Below are positions 18,097 to 26,909 of a DNA stretch of 44,541 nt, piece by piece. Where the stretch lies: assembly GCA_017302015.1 (NCBI GenBank), contig JAFLEE010000035.1, positions 1 through 44,541 of the forward strand, read 5' to 3'. The notes under the pieces were generated by a model that saw only the letters and a program-made list of their open reading frames with translations, was not told the origin of the DNA and made no database searches. The position numbers were made by a program, and so were the translations under genes. This stretch comes from Spirochaetota bacterium (GTDB lineage: Bacteria; Spirochaetota; UBA12135; COTS27; JAFLEE01). Each line of letters starts with the position of its first letter. Position 1 is the first letter of the stretch.

Positions 18097-18708
18097 TCAG
18101 ATCGGGAGACGGCCCTTGGAGAAGAAGAACCAGAGGCCCATGAGGATGGCGGCCAAGGCCACGGAGCCCAGCCGCATATAGAGGTCGGCCTTGTGGATCT
18201 TCCAAGCCTTGCCATCGAGGCGGGCTTGGAGGGCGCCGGTGAGGGCCCGGTACTCGGGCGCGGAGGAAAAGAGTTTGGCCGAGACGCTACATTCCCCGCG
18301 GCGGGCCCGAAGGATGAGGCGCGTGCCGGAGGGGAAACTGAGGCGTTCCCCCTTCCACTCCCCCTTAAGCGCCGCGTCTTTGACGCTCTGGGCGACCAGG
18401 GCCTCGAGATCCTCCTTCCCGAGGCCTTGGAGGACCTTCCTCCGAAGGCCGAAATAGGCCACCACGGTGAACCCGTAGAAGACCGCGGGAATCGCCCACC
18501 CGAGGAGTTTGATTTCAAGGGGAAGGTCGCCCGATGCGGGAACGGCGGACTGGAGCGCGAAGGGGATGAAGCCGAGCGCCCCCGCGAACACGAGCCATTT
18601 TTGGTCGACGAGGAGCGGCTTGCCGGATCGCAAAATTTGGATGGGGGGGATGACCAGGAAGGCCACCCAACTGGCGAAGAAGAAACCGGCGCAGAAAACG
18701 GTGCTCAT
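18097..18708 (-). CDS. Small integral membrane protein, unidentified
   Basis: A 203-residue protein with about four hydrophobic helices: near 3-22, 40-58, 68-88 and 180-197 (LGSVALAAILMGLWFFFSKG). Between the third and fourth helix lies a soluble domain of about 90 residues that contains a small beta-rich part (SFPSGTRLILRARRGECSVS). I recognise no family. The ribosome site AAGGATCC precedes ATG 18708. Only 4 bp separate its stop from that of the convergent oxidoreductase, so no separate terminators exist there. Confidence 0.7.
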   Translation of the reverse strand: MSTVFCAGFFFASWVAFLVIPPIQILRSGKPLLVDQKWLVFAGALGFIPFALQSAVPASGDLPLEIKLLGWAIPAVFYGFTVVAYFGLRRKVLQGLGKEDLEALVAQSVKDAALKGEWKGERLSFPSGTRLILRARRGECSVSAKLFSSAPEYRALTGALQARLDGKAWKIHKADLYMRLGSVALAAILMGLWFFFSKGRLPI

Positions 18709-19052
18709 GGGGGATCCTTGGGACGCCCCCTATTTTACCTTTGGCGGATGAGTGACGGCTACGAAAATCCCCGTTCCATCCCCCATTTTTCCGAATCGAC
18801 GGAAGAAGTGAATAAACCACGCGTCAAAAGGCTACTGGAAACCAGGCATTCGCCGCCTCCGTGCGCGGCGAGGGGAATCGCTGCATCGTGACCTAAGTTC
18901 GAGCCGGCAGGTGTGGTCCTTCTAAATTTCAAACGTTATGCCCTGGGCGTGATGCCATCCTAACCGCCCCGAAATCGGGAGGAGGGTGCGGGTCGGCGCA
19001 TCCAGGTGCATCCCCGCCCAAATCGGTGTATTATCCTTATTAAAGGATCCCC
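18709..19052. other. 344-bp divergent intergenic region upstream of the branching enzyme
   Basis: No gene is visible. It contains the start regions of the minus-strand membrane protein and of the plus-strand branching enzyme. An AAACGTTA site at 18931-18938 shares TTTCAAACGTT with the site at 14751. A TATTAT hexamer (19029-19034) could be a -10 for the branching enzyme, without a recognisable -35. AAAGGA (19042-19047) is that gene's ribosome site. Confidence 0.5.
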
Positions 19053-21278
19053 ATGGCCCAAAAGACTTCTTCCTCCCATGGGGAGGATTCCAATCAGACC
19101 CCCCGAAAAAAGAAGGCAGGGGCAGGGTCCCCAAAAAAAAAGGCCCGATCAACGAGTTCTTCGTCCGTCCCGGGAACTCCACCCGAAGCATTCTCCATCG
19201 TCAAATCAGGAAAGCCAGTGAAATCAACCGGGGCCCCGAAACCTCCCAGTCCCCTCCCCCCCCTTCCCGACCCGATCCCCATGGTCGCGGACGACCCCTG
19301 GTTGGAGCCCCATAAGGGCGAACTCGCGCGGCGCATCCGGGCCTATGACGAAGCCCTCCTCCAAATCCAGAAGGAGTACGGCAGCCTCGAAGACTTCGCC
19401 CTCCTCCACCGGGAACTCGGCATCCATTGGGACGCGAAGAAGAAGGGCTGGTGGTACCGGGAATGGGCTCCGTCGGCCTGGGGCCTCTCCCTCATGGGCG
19501 ACTTCAATGGCTGGAACCGGGAATCCCACCCCCTCGCCCGCCGCGACGACGGCGTGTGGGAACTCTTCCTCCCCCACGCCGAGTACGCGGCGACCTTCAC
19601 CCACGCCTCGCGGGTCAAGGTCCACGTCAACGGCCAAAACGGCCGCCGCGACCGCATCCCCGCCTGCATCACCCGGGTGGTCCAAGACCCCCAGACGATG
19701 GATTTTTCCGGGCAAGTCTGGTTCCCGCCCCAGGCCTACGAATGGCGCGACGGCGCGTTCACCGCCGACGGGAAGGAGCCGCTCTTCATCTACGAGGCCC
19801 ATGTGGGCATGGCCCAGGAGCGCGAGGGGCTGGGCACCTACCGCGAGTTCGCCGACATCATCCTTCCCCGCATCAAGGCTCTCGGCTACAACACCGTGCA
19901 GCTCATGGCCATCGCCGAGCACCCCTATTACGGGTCCTTCGGCTACCACGTGGGCAATTTTTTCTGCCCCTCCTCGCGCTTCGGCACGCCCGAAGACCTC
20001 AAGTACTTGGTCGACCGGGCCCACGGCCTGGGCCTGCGGGTCATCATGGACCTCGTCCACAGCCATTCGGTGAAGAACCTGGCGGAAGGCCTCAACCAAT
20101 TCGACGGCAGCGACGACCAGTACTTCCACCCCGGCGGCCGGGGCATCCACGAGGGCTGGGACAGCCTGCTCTTCAATTACGGCAAGGCCCAAGTGCGCCG
20201 TTTCCTGCTGTCCAACGTGCGCTGGTGGATCGAGGAGTTCCATTTCGACGGCTACCGCTTCGACGGCGTGACGAGCATGCTCTATTTCCACCACGGCGCC
20301 TATACCGCCTTCACGAACTACGAGCAGTACTTCGTCAAGGACGTCGATTGGGACGTCCTCGTCTACCTCCAACTCGCCAATACCCTCCTCCACCGCCTCA
20401 AGCCCTGGGGCGCGAGCATCTGCGAGGACATGAGCGGCATGCCGGGCGCCTGCCGCCCTCCGCGGGACGGCGGGCTCGGCTTCGACTACCGCCTCGGCAT
20501 GGGCATCCCCGATTTCTGGATCAAGCTCATCAAGGAGCGGCGCGATGAGGATTGGAACCTGCGGGAACTCTGGCACCAGGTGACCAATCGGCGTTGGAAG
20601 GAGAAGACCATCGCCTATTGCGAGAGCCACGACCAGGCCCTCGTGGGGGACAAGACCATCGCCTTCCGCCTCATGGACCAGGAGATGTACTGGCACATGC
20701 GGGTCGACGACGGGCACCCCACCATCGAGCGGGGCGTGGCGCTGCACAAACTCATCCGCCTCTTCACCCTGGCCCTTGGCGGCGAAGGGTGGATGAACTT
20801 CATGGGCAACGAGTTCGGCCACCCGGAATGGATCGATTTCCCCCGGGAGGGAAATGGTTGGAGTTATAAGTACGCACGGCGGCAATGGTCCCTGGTCGAC
20901 CACCCCGCCCTGAAGTACCGCTTCCTCTCCGCCTTCGACGCATCCCTCATCCATTTCGCCTCCGAAAGCGGCCTCCTCGCCGCCCCGGGGGCCCGGGAAC
21001 TCCATATCGACGAGACCAACCACGTGCTCTGCGCCGAGCGGGCGAACCGCATCTTCGTGTTCAATTGGGGCCTCGGGTCCATCTTCGATTACCGCTTCGC
21101 CTGCCCCTCGGGCAAGTACCGCCTCGTCCTCTGCTCGGATGACGCGGTCTTCGGGGGCCATGGCCGGGTCGACGGCAAACTCGATTATTTCACCCAGCGC
21201 GAAGCCGATGGCAACGACCGGCTTTCCATCTATTGCACCAGCCGCACCGGCATGGTGTTCCAGAGGGTGGAGGGCTGA
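19053..21278 (+). CDS. glgB: 1,4-alpha-glucan branching enzyme, eukaryotic type (GH13_8)
   Basis: It makes alpha-1,6 branches in glycogen. The 741-residue protein has an unusual basic, Ser/Pro/Lys-rich N-terminal tail of about 85 residues. A CBM48-type domain follows (WYREWAPSAWGLSLMGDFNG, near 130-150), then the GH13 barrel. The nucleophile is Asp404 in GYRFDGVTSMLY, the acid/base Glu458 in CEDMSGMPG and the third carboxylate Asp527 in ESHDQALVGDKT. The RFDGVTSMLY and SHDQALVGDK strings are typical of the eukaryotic/GH13_8 branch rather than GH13_9 GlgB. Synthase, phosphorylase and debranching genes are not in this window. AAAGGA precedes ATG 19053. Confidence 0.93.
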   Translation: MAQKTSSSHGEDSNQTPRKKKAGAGSPKKKARSTSSSSVPGTPPEAFSIVKSGKPVKSTGAPKPPSPLPPLPDPIPMVADDPWLEPHKGELARRIRAYDEALLQIQKEYGSLEDFALLHRELGIHWDAKKKGWWYREWAPSAWGLSLMGDFNGWNRESHPLARRDDGVWELFLPHAEYAATFTHASRVKVHVNGQNGRRDRIPACITRVVQDPQTMDFSGQVWFPPQAYEWRDGAFTADGKEPLFIYEAHVGMAQEREGLGTYREFADIILPRIKALGYNTVQLMAIAEHPYYGSFGYHVGNFFCPSSRFGTPEDLKYLVDRAHGLGLRVIMDLVHSHSVKNLAEGLNQFDGSDDQYFHPGGRGIHEGWDSLLFNYGKAQVRRFLLSNVRWWIEEFHFDGYRFDGVTSMLYFHHGAYTAFTNYEQYFVKDVDWDVLVYLQLANTLLHRLKPWGASICEDMSGMPGACRPPRDGGLGFDYRLGMGIPDFWIKLIKERRDEDWNLRELWHQVTNRRWKEKTIAYCESHDQALVGDKTIAFRLMDQEMYWHMRVDDGHPTIERGVALHKLIRLFTLALGGEGWMNFMGNEFGHPEWIDFPREGNGWSYKYARRQWSLVDHPALKYRFLSAFDASLIHFASESGLLAAPGARELHIDETNHVLCAERANRIFVFNWGLGSIFDYRFACPSGKYRLVLCSDDAVFGGHGRVDGKLDYFTQREADGNDRLSIYCTSRTGMVFQRVEG

Positions 21279-21347
21279 GCCCATGGCCATTTTTTTCCCC
21301 AAAACCGCCTCCGGAATCCTCTATAATGGGGTGGAGATGGACCGCCC

Positions 21348-21692
21348 ATGAGCCTCCAAGCCGCCAAAAACGACGCCGACTTCACCCGACTCTTGGGCGA
21401 AAGCCTGGAAAAACCCGTGTTTTTATTCAAACACTCCTCCACCTGCCCGATTTCCGCCGCCGCCTGGCGCGAATTCAAGGTCTTCATGGAGGCCCATCCC
21501 GACGCCAGTTGCTATATGAATTTGGTCATCGAAGACCGCCCCTTGGCCCGGAAAATCGCCGCCGATACCGGAATCCCCCATGCCTCCCCCCAGGCCATCC
21601 TGTTTCGCGGCGGCAAAGCCTCCTGGAACGCCAGCCACGGGGATATCTCCCGCGAAAATCTCGACCTCGCCTTTCAAAGCCAGACGAAATAA
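21348..21692 (+). CDS. ytxJ: YtxJ-type monothiol bacilliredoxin
   Basis: A 114-residue thioredoxin-fold protein with FLFKHSSTCPISAAAWREF. The single Cys33 in the TCPIS motif matches the YtxJ (BrxC) family, which removes bacillithiol from proteins in species that use this thiol. The second half has the expected IPHASPQAILFRGGK with its cis-Pro-like segment. This suggests the organism makes bacillithiol, though no synthesis gene lies in this window. It starts 69 bp after the branching enzyme and 16 bp before the MORN-like lipoprotein, as first member of a four-gene same-strand cluster. Confidence 0.88.
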   Translation: MSLQAAKNDADFTRLLGESLEKPVFLFKHSSTCPISAAAWREFKVFMEAHPDASCYMNLVIEDRPLARKIAADTGIPHASPQAILFRGGKASWNASHGDISRENLDLAFQSQTK

Positions 21693-21708
21693 CCCCTTGG
21701 AGGATTCC

Positions 21709-23142
21709 ATGCATCGACCGCTCATCCCGATTTTCGCCGCCTTGCTTCTCGCCTCCTGCGGCCTGGTGGGGGGGAATTGGACCCTCCCCTGGAAATCCGC
21801 CCCCGCCGCCGAAAAGACGGCCCTCGACGGCACCGTGCGGCTCTTCGACGAACAGCGGCGCCTCGATCGGGTGCTCCGATACGAGAAAGGTGTCCTCAGC
21901 GGGCCCGCCTTCGGCTATTTTCCCTCGGGCGCCCTCAAATGGCAGGTCCATTACTTAGACGGCAAGAAGCATGGCATCCAAAGGATGTATTTCGAGAACG
22001 GCAAACTGCGCAGCGAGGCCCCCTATATCGAAGGGAAGATGAGCGGCGTCGTCACCGAATACGACGCATCCGGGCGCCTCCTCATGGAGATCCCGGTCAA
22101 GGACGGGCGCATCAGCGGCCAGGTCGTGCGCTACCATTACGATGAGCCCGCCCACGCCCCGCCGGAAACCCGTGGCCTCCCGCCCCGCACCCGGGTGCGC
22201 GAAGCGACCGAGGCGCTCGGGGATCAAGAGTGGGCCGACGCCGGCGAGCGCCGCCCCGCGCCAAGGTCCCTTGGGCGCGGCGCCCTCCGCGGCCAGGAAG
22301 ACCCCGACTCCCTCGTCGATGCCGATGCCATGCTCGGCGAGCAGGACGTGCCCGATTCGCTCCCCGCCGGCGGCCCCTTCGCCCTGGAGCAAGACGGCGA
22401 TTCCCCGGCCCGCGCCGTCTTCTCCTCCCGATGGACCTCGGATGAGGTCGTGGACGCCAGCGCCTCCGCTTACGCCCCCCGCGAACGCCGCGACGAACGC
22501 CCCGTCCGCCTCCGCGACGAGAACCGTAGCCGCCGCACGGCGGCCCGGGAAACGGACACCGACTTCGATCAAGACGTGGCCGTCGAACGGGACGCCCGCC
22601 GCAGCGTGCGGATCGGGCGCCGCCCCTGTGAAGACGACCGACTCGACCCCGTGGCCGAGAACCCGACCTGCGCCCGCGGAAGCGGCTGCCCCTACCACGG
22701 GGCATCCCGCGCCAGCCAGACGACCTTTTGGGATCTCAAGACTCCCACGCCCGCGCAGATGAAAGAAGAAGCCCCGCGGGCTTCCTTGCGCTATACCTAT
22801 GAAGGCCAGGCCCTGCCCAGGGAAGTCACCCGCCGCGCTTCCGAGGCTTCGGACGAAACCGCCCCCTCGGGCCGCCGCCGGGCCCCGGCCTTTACCGACG
22901 ACGAATCCCCGCGGGACAATTTCCGCGATGATCCCGACGCCCTGGCCCGGGAGAACCTCCTGCGCCAGTGGGACCGAAAAGGCCGTAGCAGCTCGGGAAA
23001 TACGGTCTTGGTGCGCCAGACCGACGGGGGCACGGAATACCTCGTCTATCCCGAAGGCGGGCTCCGCGAAGGGGAAGCCTGGCGCGTTCGCATGCTCCGC
23101 CGCGGCCTCGACCCCAACGACGCCATTCGGCGCGGCATTTGA
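21709..23142 (+). CDS. MORN-like repeat lipoprotein with long charged disordered tail
   Basis: A 477-residue predicted lipoprotein. The lipobox LLLASC places the lipidated Cys at residue 17. Residues 40-135 hold four or so short repeats of MORN/YwqK type (GPAFGYFPSGALKWQVHY, KHGIQRMYFENGKLRSE, SGVVTEYDASGRLLMEI). Residues 140-430 are Arg/Asp/Glu/Pro-rich and probably disordered, with little order apart from a CARGSGCPYHG patch near 360. A small ordered C-terminus follows (VRQTDGGTEYLVYPEGG). ATG 21709 has TTGGAGG upstream. The stop overlaps the start of the PHP gene. The function is unknown. Confidence 0.8.
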   Translation: MHRPLIPIFAALLLASCGLVGGNWTLPWKSAPAAEKTALDGTVRLFDEQRRLDRVLRYEKGVLSGPAFGYFPSGALKWQVHYLDGKKHGIQRMYFENGKLRSEAPYIEGKMSGVVTEYDASGRLLMEIPVKDGRISGQVVRYHYDEPAHAPPETRGLPPRTRVREATEALGDQEWADAGERRPAPRSLGRGALRGQEDPDSLVDADAMLGEQDVPDSLPAGGPFALEQDGDSPARAVFSSRWTSDEVVDASASAYAPRERRDERPVRLRDENRSRRTAARETDTDFDQDVAVERDARRSVRIGRRPCEDDRLDPVAENPTCARGSGCPYHGASRASQTTFWDLKTPTPAQMKEEAPRASLRYTYEGQALPREVTRRASEASDETAPSGRRRAPAFTDDESPRDNFRDDPDALARENLLRQWDRKGRSSSGNTVLVRQTDGGTEYLVYPEGGLREGEAWRVRMLRRGLDPNDAIRRGI

Positions 23143-23939
23143 TCGACCTCCATACCCACACCTGGCGCTGCAAGCACGCCAGCGGCACGGTCGCCGACTA
23201 CGCCGCGTCCGCCGCGAACCGCGGCATCTCGGTGCTCGGCGTCAGCGATCATGTCCCGCTCCCCGATGGCGCCTGGCCCGAGCCGCGCATGGGGATGGAC
23301 GAACTCCCCGCCTACCTGGAAGAAATCGCGGAAGCCCGCCGAAGGCATGTCGGGCTGCGGATCCTCGCGGGCTTCGAGTGCGAGTACCATCCGCGCTATG
23401 AAGCCTATTACCGCGAGGAACTCCTCGGCCGCCTCGGCCTCGATTACCTCATCGCCGGCCAGCACTGGTTCGATGCCCCCGGGGGCATCCAGAGCGTGTA
23501 CGATCCCGCTGGCCCCAAAAGCGTTCGGGCCTACGCCGCCAGCGTGGTGGCCGCCATGAAGTCAGGCCTCTTCGCCTTCATCGCCCACCCCGATCTCTTC
23601 GGGTATTTCCATCCCCGATGGGACGGGGAAGCCCTCGCGGCCTCCCGCGAAATCCTCTCCGCGGCGGCGGAACTCGGCGTCCCCCTGGAAGTCAACGGCC
23701 TCGGACTGAGGAAACCCGTCCTCCGGACGGTCGAAGGCGTGCGTCCCCCCTACCCCTGGTCCCCTTTCTGGGAACTCGCCGTGGAGTACCCGGTCGTGGT
23801 CTGCTTCAATTCCGACGCCCACCGGCCCGAGGACGTCGGGGCGGGCATCGCGGAGGGCCATCGCCTGGTCTCGGCCCTCCCGCTCGCCGAAATCCGGGAG
23901 GCCCCCCTCTCGCGCCGTTCTTCGGAGACCGTTCCGTGA
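23139..23939 (+). CDS. PHP-domain phosphoesterase (histidinol-phosphatase-like)
   Basis: A 266-residue PHP-superfamily metallohydrolase. The metal motifs are DLHTHT (residues 3-8), SDHVPLP near 38, GFECEYHP near 88, AHPDLFGY near 149 and NSDAHRPEDVG near 229. Layout and size match HisK/YtvP-type histidinol-phosphatases, but other phosphate-ester substrates are possible and no other his genes are near. The start is TTG at 23139, whose TTGA overlaps the preceding stop, implying translational coupling to the lipoprotein. Confidence 0.9.
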   Translation: MIDLHTHTWRCKHASGTVADYAASAANRGISVLGVSDHVPLPDGAWPEPRMGMDELPAYLEEIAEARRRHVGLRILAGFECEYHPRYEAYYREELLGRLGLDYLIAGQHWFDAPGGIQSVYDPAGPKSVRAYAASVVAAMKSGLFAFIAHPDLFGYFHPRWDGEALAASREILSAAAELGVPLEVNGLGLRKPVLRTVEGVRPPYPWSPFWELAVEYPVVVCFNSDAHRPEDVGAGIAEGHRLVSALPLAEIREAPLSRRSSETVP

Positions 23940-23959
23940 AGCGCGTTGGAGAAACGCGA

Positions 23960-25822
23960 ATGATGAAATGGCCCCCACGGGCCCGGAGGTGCGCGGTGCG
24001 GACCCTGCCGGGCATCCTCCTCGCCATCGGCCTCCTGGGCGCGGACCCCGGGCGGGTCGCCATCGTCATCGGGGTGGATCCCTATCTCTATCTCGCCCCG
24101 TTACGGGCCGCGGAAAACGATGCTCGCCTGATGGGGCCGTGGTTGGCGTCCAATGGCTTTAACGTCCAGACGTTCCTCGGTTCCTCCCCCGACCTCGCGC
24201 GCCGCCCCACGCGCAGCGTGGTCCTGAGGCAGTTGGAGAACCTCGCCGCCCGGTCGGCGGAAGAACCGCCGTCCCAGGTAGTCTTCTATTTCGCCGGGCA
24301 TGGTTGCGCCATCGCGGGGGTGAATTACCTCTGCTTTCCGGACGCGGATGTACAGGTGGAATCCGGCATGCTCTCCATCGATACCGACCTCCTCCCCGCC
24401 CTGCGGCGCATCGACGCCGGGCAAACGATCGTCCTCTTGGACGCGTGCCGGGAGAACGTCACCCTCACGCGCAGCGCGCGAACCCGGGGCCTCAGCATTT
24501 CCGAACTCCCGCGGCGGGAACGGGGCGGCGGGATCTTCATCGTCTATGCGGCGCGGCCCGGCGGCTTCTCCCTCGAGAAAAAAGACGGCTCCCACGGCTA
24601 CTTCACGGAGCAGGTGCTGCGCGGACTTTCGTTGCCCGCCCTCGATACCCTCGACGCCCTTTCCCGTTGGCTGCGCGCCACCGTCGCCGACCTCACGGAG
24701 AAGGAGACCGGATACGCCCAAGTGCCCTTCATCGGCGGCGATTTCGATCCCGCCGCGACCTTCCGTTTGGGCGCCCCGGCGGGCCGCGCGCCTTCCCCCG
24801 TCACCCCGCCGCCGGCCGCCCCGTTGCCCCGCTTCATAGCGCCCGCGGTTGATGCGACCGTGGACCCCTCGGAACGCCGCCCGCGGGTGGCCATCCTGCC
24901 GATCCACTGCGAATCGGTTGAACTCGCGCAAACGGGGGAAAAAATCCAGGCCTTGCTGCGGGACGCTCTCGCGGAAGTGCCCTACCTGTCGCTCCGGGGG
25001 AATTTGGCGGGCCCCCCGGATCCTTGGACGGCCTGCCTGCCGAAGGATTGGCGGCGCCTGGCGAAGGAACTCGGCGCGGAAGTCCTGGTCGCTCCCAGCG
25101 TGGTCGCCTCCCCGAAAAAAGTCCGGCTGATCCTCACCTTCATCGATCACCGGGTCGGGGAAGCCATTCTGGACCAATCCCTCGCTTCGGAAAGCGTCCA
25201 TGAATGGGAAGAGAAGGTCGCGCGCATGGTGGGGGAGTTCCGCCGGGTCTACCGCGACCGGGTGATCCCCAAGGTGGAATGGAGTCCGCTCTCCCCCATG
25301 GGTCAGGTGCGGGGGCCGGCCGAGCTTGTTTGGTCACCCGCCGCGTCCCGCCTCCTTCTCGCCGAGCGGGGCAAAACCTGGGAACTGGATCCCGAAACCG
25401 GGAGCCGCTCCAAATCGACCGTCTCCGAGGAGGACCTGTGCCGCATGCGGGAATCGTCGCGGCAAGGCTTCCCCCCGGGCGCTTCACGTCTAGAGCGCGA
25501 CCCCTCCGGCGCCTGGCAATTGATCGCCGGATCGCGTCGAACGGCTTTGCCCGTCTCGTTCACCCCCGAGTATACGACCCTGAAGCGCGCTTTAAAGGAA
25601 CCCCACTTGATCGGCGGGGATACCGTGCTCTTCCTGGCGGAGCGGTCCCAGGGAGAATGGGCTCCCTTGGCCTGGTTCTGGAAGCTCGGCGTGGGCGTCG
25701 CCCTCGAACCCACCGCCAGCGCCTTGGCCCCGCTCCCCGGGGGCCGCCTCGCGGCCATCCAAGGGGACCAATGGCGCTTGGTGCGCCTTTCGATCCTGGA
25801 TCCTAGGTCGGCGACAAATTAG
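23960..25822 (+). CDS. Caspase-fold (C14) protein with TolB/LpoB-like second domain
   Basis: A 620-residue protein. A hydrophobic segment (LPGILLAIGLLGA, about 16-28) is a signal peptide or anchor. The caspase-like domain (about 30-270) begins RVAIVIGVDPYL, with catalytic His114 in FYFAGHGC and Cys163 in LLDACRENV, so both dyad residues are present. After a Pro-rich linker (about 275-305) comes a domain starting PRVAILPIHCES that has the layout of TolB-N/CsgG/LpoB-type periplasmic domains (about 310-430), then a beta-rich C-terminus resembling propeller blades. ATG 23960 has GGAG upstream; GTG 23936, overlapping the PHP stop, is an alternative. The target is unknown. Confidence 0.85.
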   Translation: MMKWPPRARRCAVRTLPGILLAIGLLGADPGRVAIVIGVDPYLYLAPLRAAENDARLMGPWLASNGFNVQTFLGSSPDLARRPTRSVVLRQLENLAARSAEEPPSQVVFYFAGHGCAIAGVNYLCFPDADVQVESGMLSIDTDLLPALRRIDAGQTIVLLDACRENVTLTRSARTRGLSISELPRRERGGGIFIVYAARPGGFSLEKKDGSHGYFTEQVLRGLSLPALDTLDALSRWLRATVADLTEKETGYAQVPFIGGDFDPAATFRLGAPAGRAPSPVTPPPAAPLPRFIAPAVDATVDPSERRPRVAILPIHCESVELAQTGEKIQALLRDALAEVPYLSLRGNLAGPPDPWTACLPKDWRRLAKELGAEVLVAPSVVASPKKVRLILTFIDHRVGEAILDQSLASESVHEWEEKVARMVGEFRRVYRDRVIPKVEWSPLSPMGQVRGPAELVWSPAASRLLLAERGKTWELDPETGSRSKSTVSEEDLCRMRESSRQGFPPGASRLERDPSGAWQLIAGSRRTALPVSFTPEYTTLKRALKEPHLIGGDTVLFLAERSQGEWAPLAWFWKLGVGVALEPTASALAPLPGGRLAAIQGDQWRLVRLSILDPRSATN

Positions 25823-25912
25823 CGCGCGATTTTTTTCGACATTGCCGACCCGACCGGTCTGATCGCCCGTCCAACCCGCACGATACGCCTCCCAGGGCGA
25901 AACCCCCGGGAA

Positions 25913-26893
25913 TCACTTCACACGATACCCGAGTAGGTCCCCGCCGTTGGCCCGGTAGAGGACATCGCCGCCCACGACTTTCATGCGGTCTCCCCAGGGC
26001 ACGCTCGACTTCATTTTATCGAACGAACCGGTCTGGGTATTGAAGCGCGCGAGCACATACTTGTAGCCCGGGCCGTAGACGACCATATAGAGGTCGTTCC
26101 CGGAAATGGCCGCACACTTGCAATCCACATCCGAATTCGTGAACGTCGAGGTGAACGCCGTTATTTCAGAGAGCGCCGGCGAAGACAAGGAGGCGTCGAA
26201 ACTATAGATCTTGCTGCGGCGGTAGAACCGGTCTTCGGCGGTCAGGTAGACCCTTTCGCCGACGACCCCGATGAGGGCGAGGTATTTGACCGTCGAGGTG
26301 CCCATCAGCATGTCGTTGGAGACGGGAACCGGCCAAAGGGCCCCTTTGGTGTAGCGCACCATGCGGAAATCGATGCTGGTCGTGTTGTCGGTCCGGCGGA
26401 GATAGATCGATCGCGTGTCGGTCACCGCGAAGAAGTCCGAGGGATTCGCATTGCTGTTGGTCGAGGTGCTGACGATGGAGAAATTGGTGCTGTTGTACTT
26501 CGTGAGGTAGCCCGGCGAGTTCGCGCTGGGCCCGTAGAGGAACTTGTCGTTTCCCAGGACCCCGTAATTGTAGAAGCCCGTATCGACGGAGTACAGGTTG
26601 GAAGCGGAGACGAATGTCAGCGAAGGGGCCAGGGCATTATAACTATAGCGGCTATCCACATTGTTATAGAAGGCGTGCAGCACGCCCCCGTCCGTGTACA
26701 GCCGGTCGGGCGAGAAGCCCAGGTAATTCGAATAGACGTTGGTGAACTCGTCCCGATCGGCCGGGTCCGAGGAAGAATTCCCGTAGGGGGAATCGGGTTG
26801 GTAAGCAGAAGGAGAAGTGAAAAAGGCCGAGCAGGAGACCGCGAGAAAAGCAGCCCCCAGGACGACCAGCATCAGGGAAACGGAGCGGTTCAT
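25913..26893 (-). CDS. Predicted lipoprotein, beta-rich, unidentified
   Basis: A 326-residue protein from ATG 26893, chosen because GGAG lies 7 bp upstream; ATG 26899 sits too close to it. A signal peptide (SLMLVVLGAAFLAVSC) puts the lipid-bearing Cys at about residue 21. The mature part is Ser/Tyr/Asn-rich with repeating beta segments of WD/kelch spacing (YSYNALAPSLTFVSAS, KYLALIGVVGERVYLTAEDR), which suggests a propeller. No family was recognised. It is the last gene of a three-gene minus-strand envelope cluster and converges on the caspase gene. Confidence 0.75.
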   Translation of the reverse strand: MNRSVSLMLVVLGAAFLAVSCSAFFTSPSAYQPDSPYGNSSSDPADRDEFTNVYSNYLGFSPDRLYTDGGVLHAFYNNVDSRYSYNALAPSLTFVSASNLYSVDTGFYNYGVLGNDKFLYGPSANSPGYLTKYNSTNFSIVSTSTNSNANPSDFFAVTDTRSIYLRRTDNTTSIDFRMVRYTKGALWPVPVSNDMLMGTSTVKYLALIGVVGERVYLTAEDRFYRRSKIYSFDASLSSPALSEITAFTSTFTNSDVDCKCAAISGNDLYMVVYGPGYKYVLARFNTQTGSFDKMKSSVPWGDRMKVVGGDVLYRANGGDLLGYRVK

Positions 26894-26909
26894 ATTCATT
26901 CTCCGCCGG

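Noticed and set aside
23960-25822. Caspase-fold protein as part of a CRISPR-linked or gasdermin defence system
   Set aside because: No Cas, gasdermin or other defence partner is nearby, and the protein has an export signal, so it is probably not a cytosolic defence protease.
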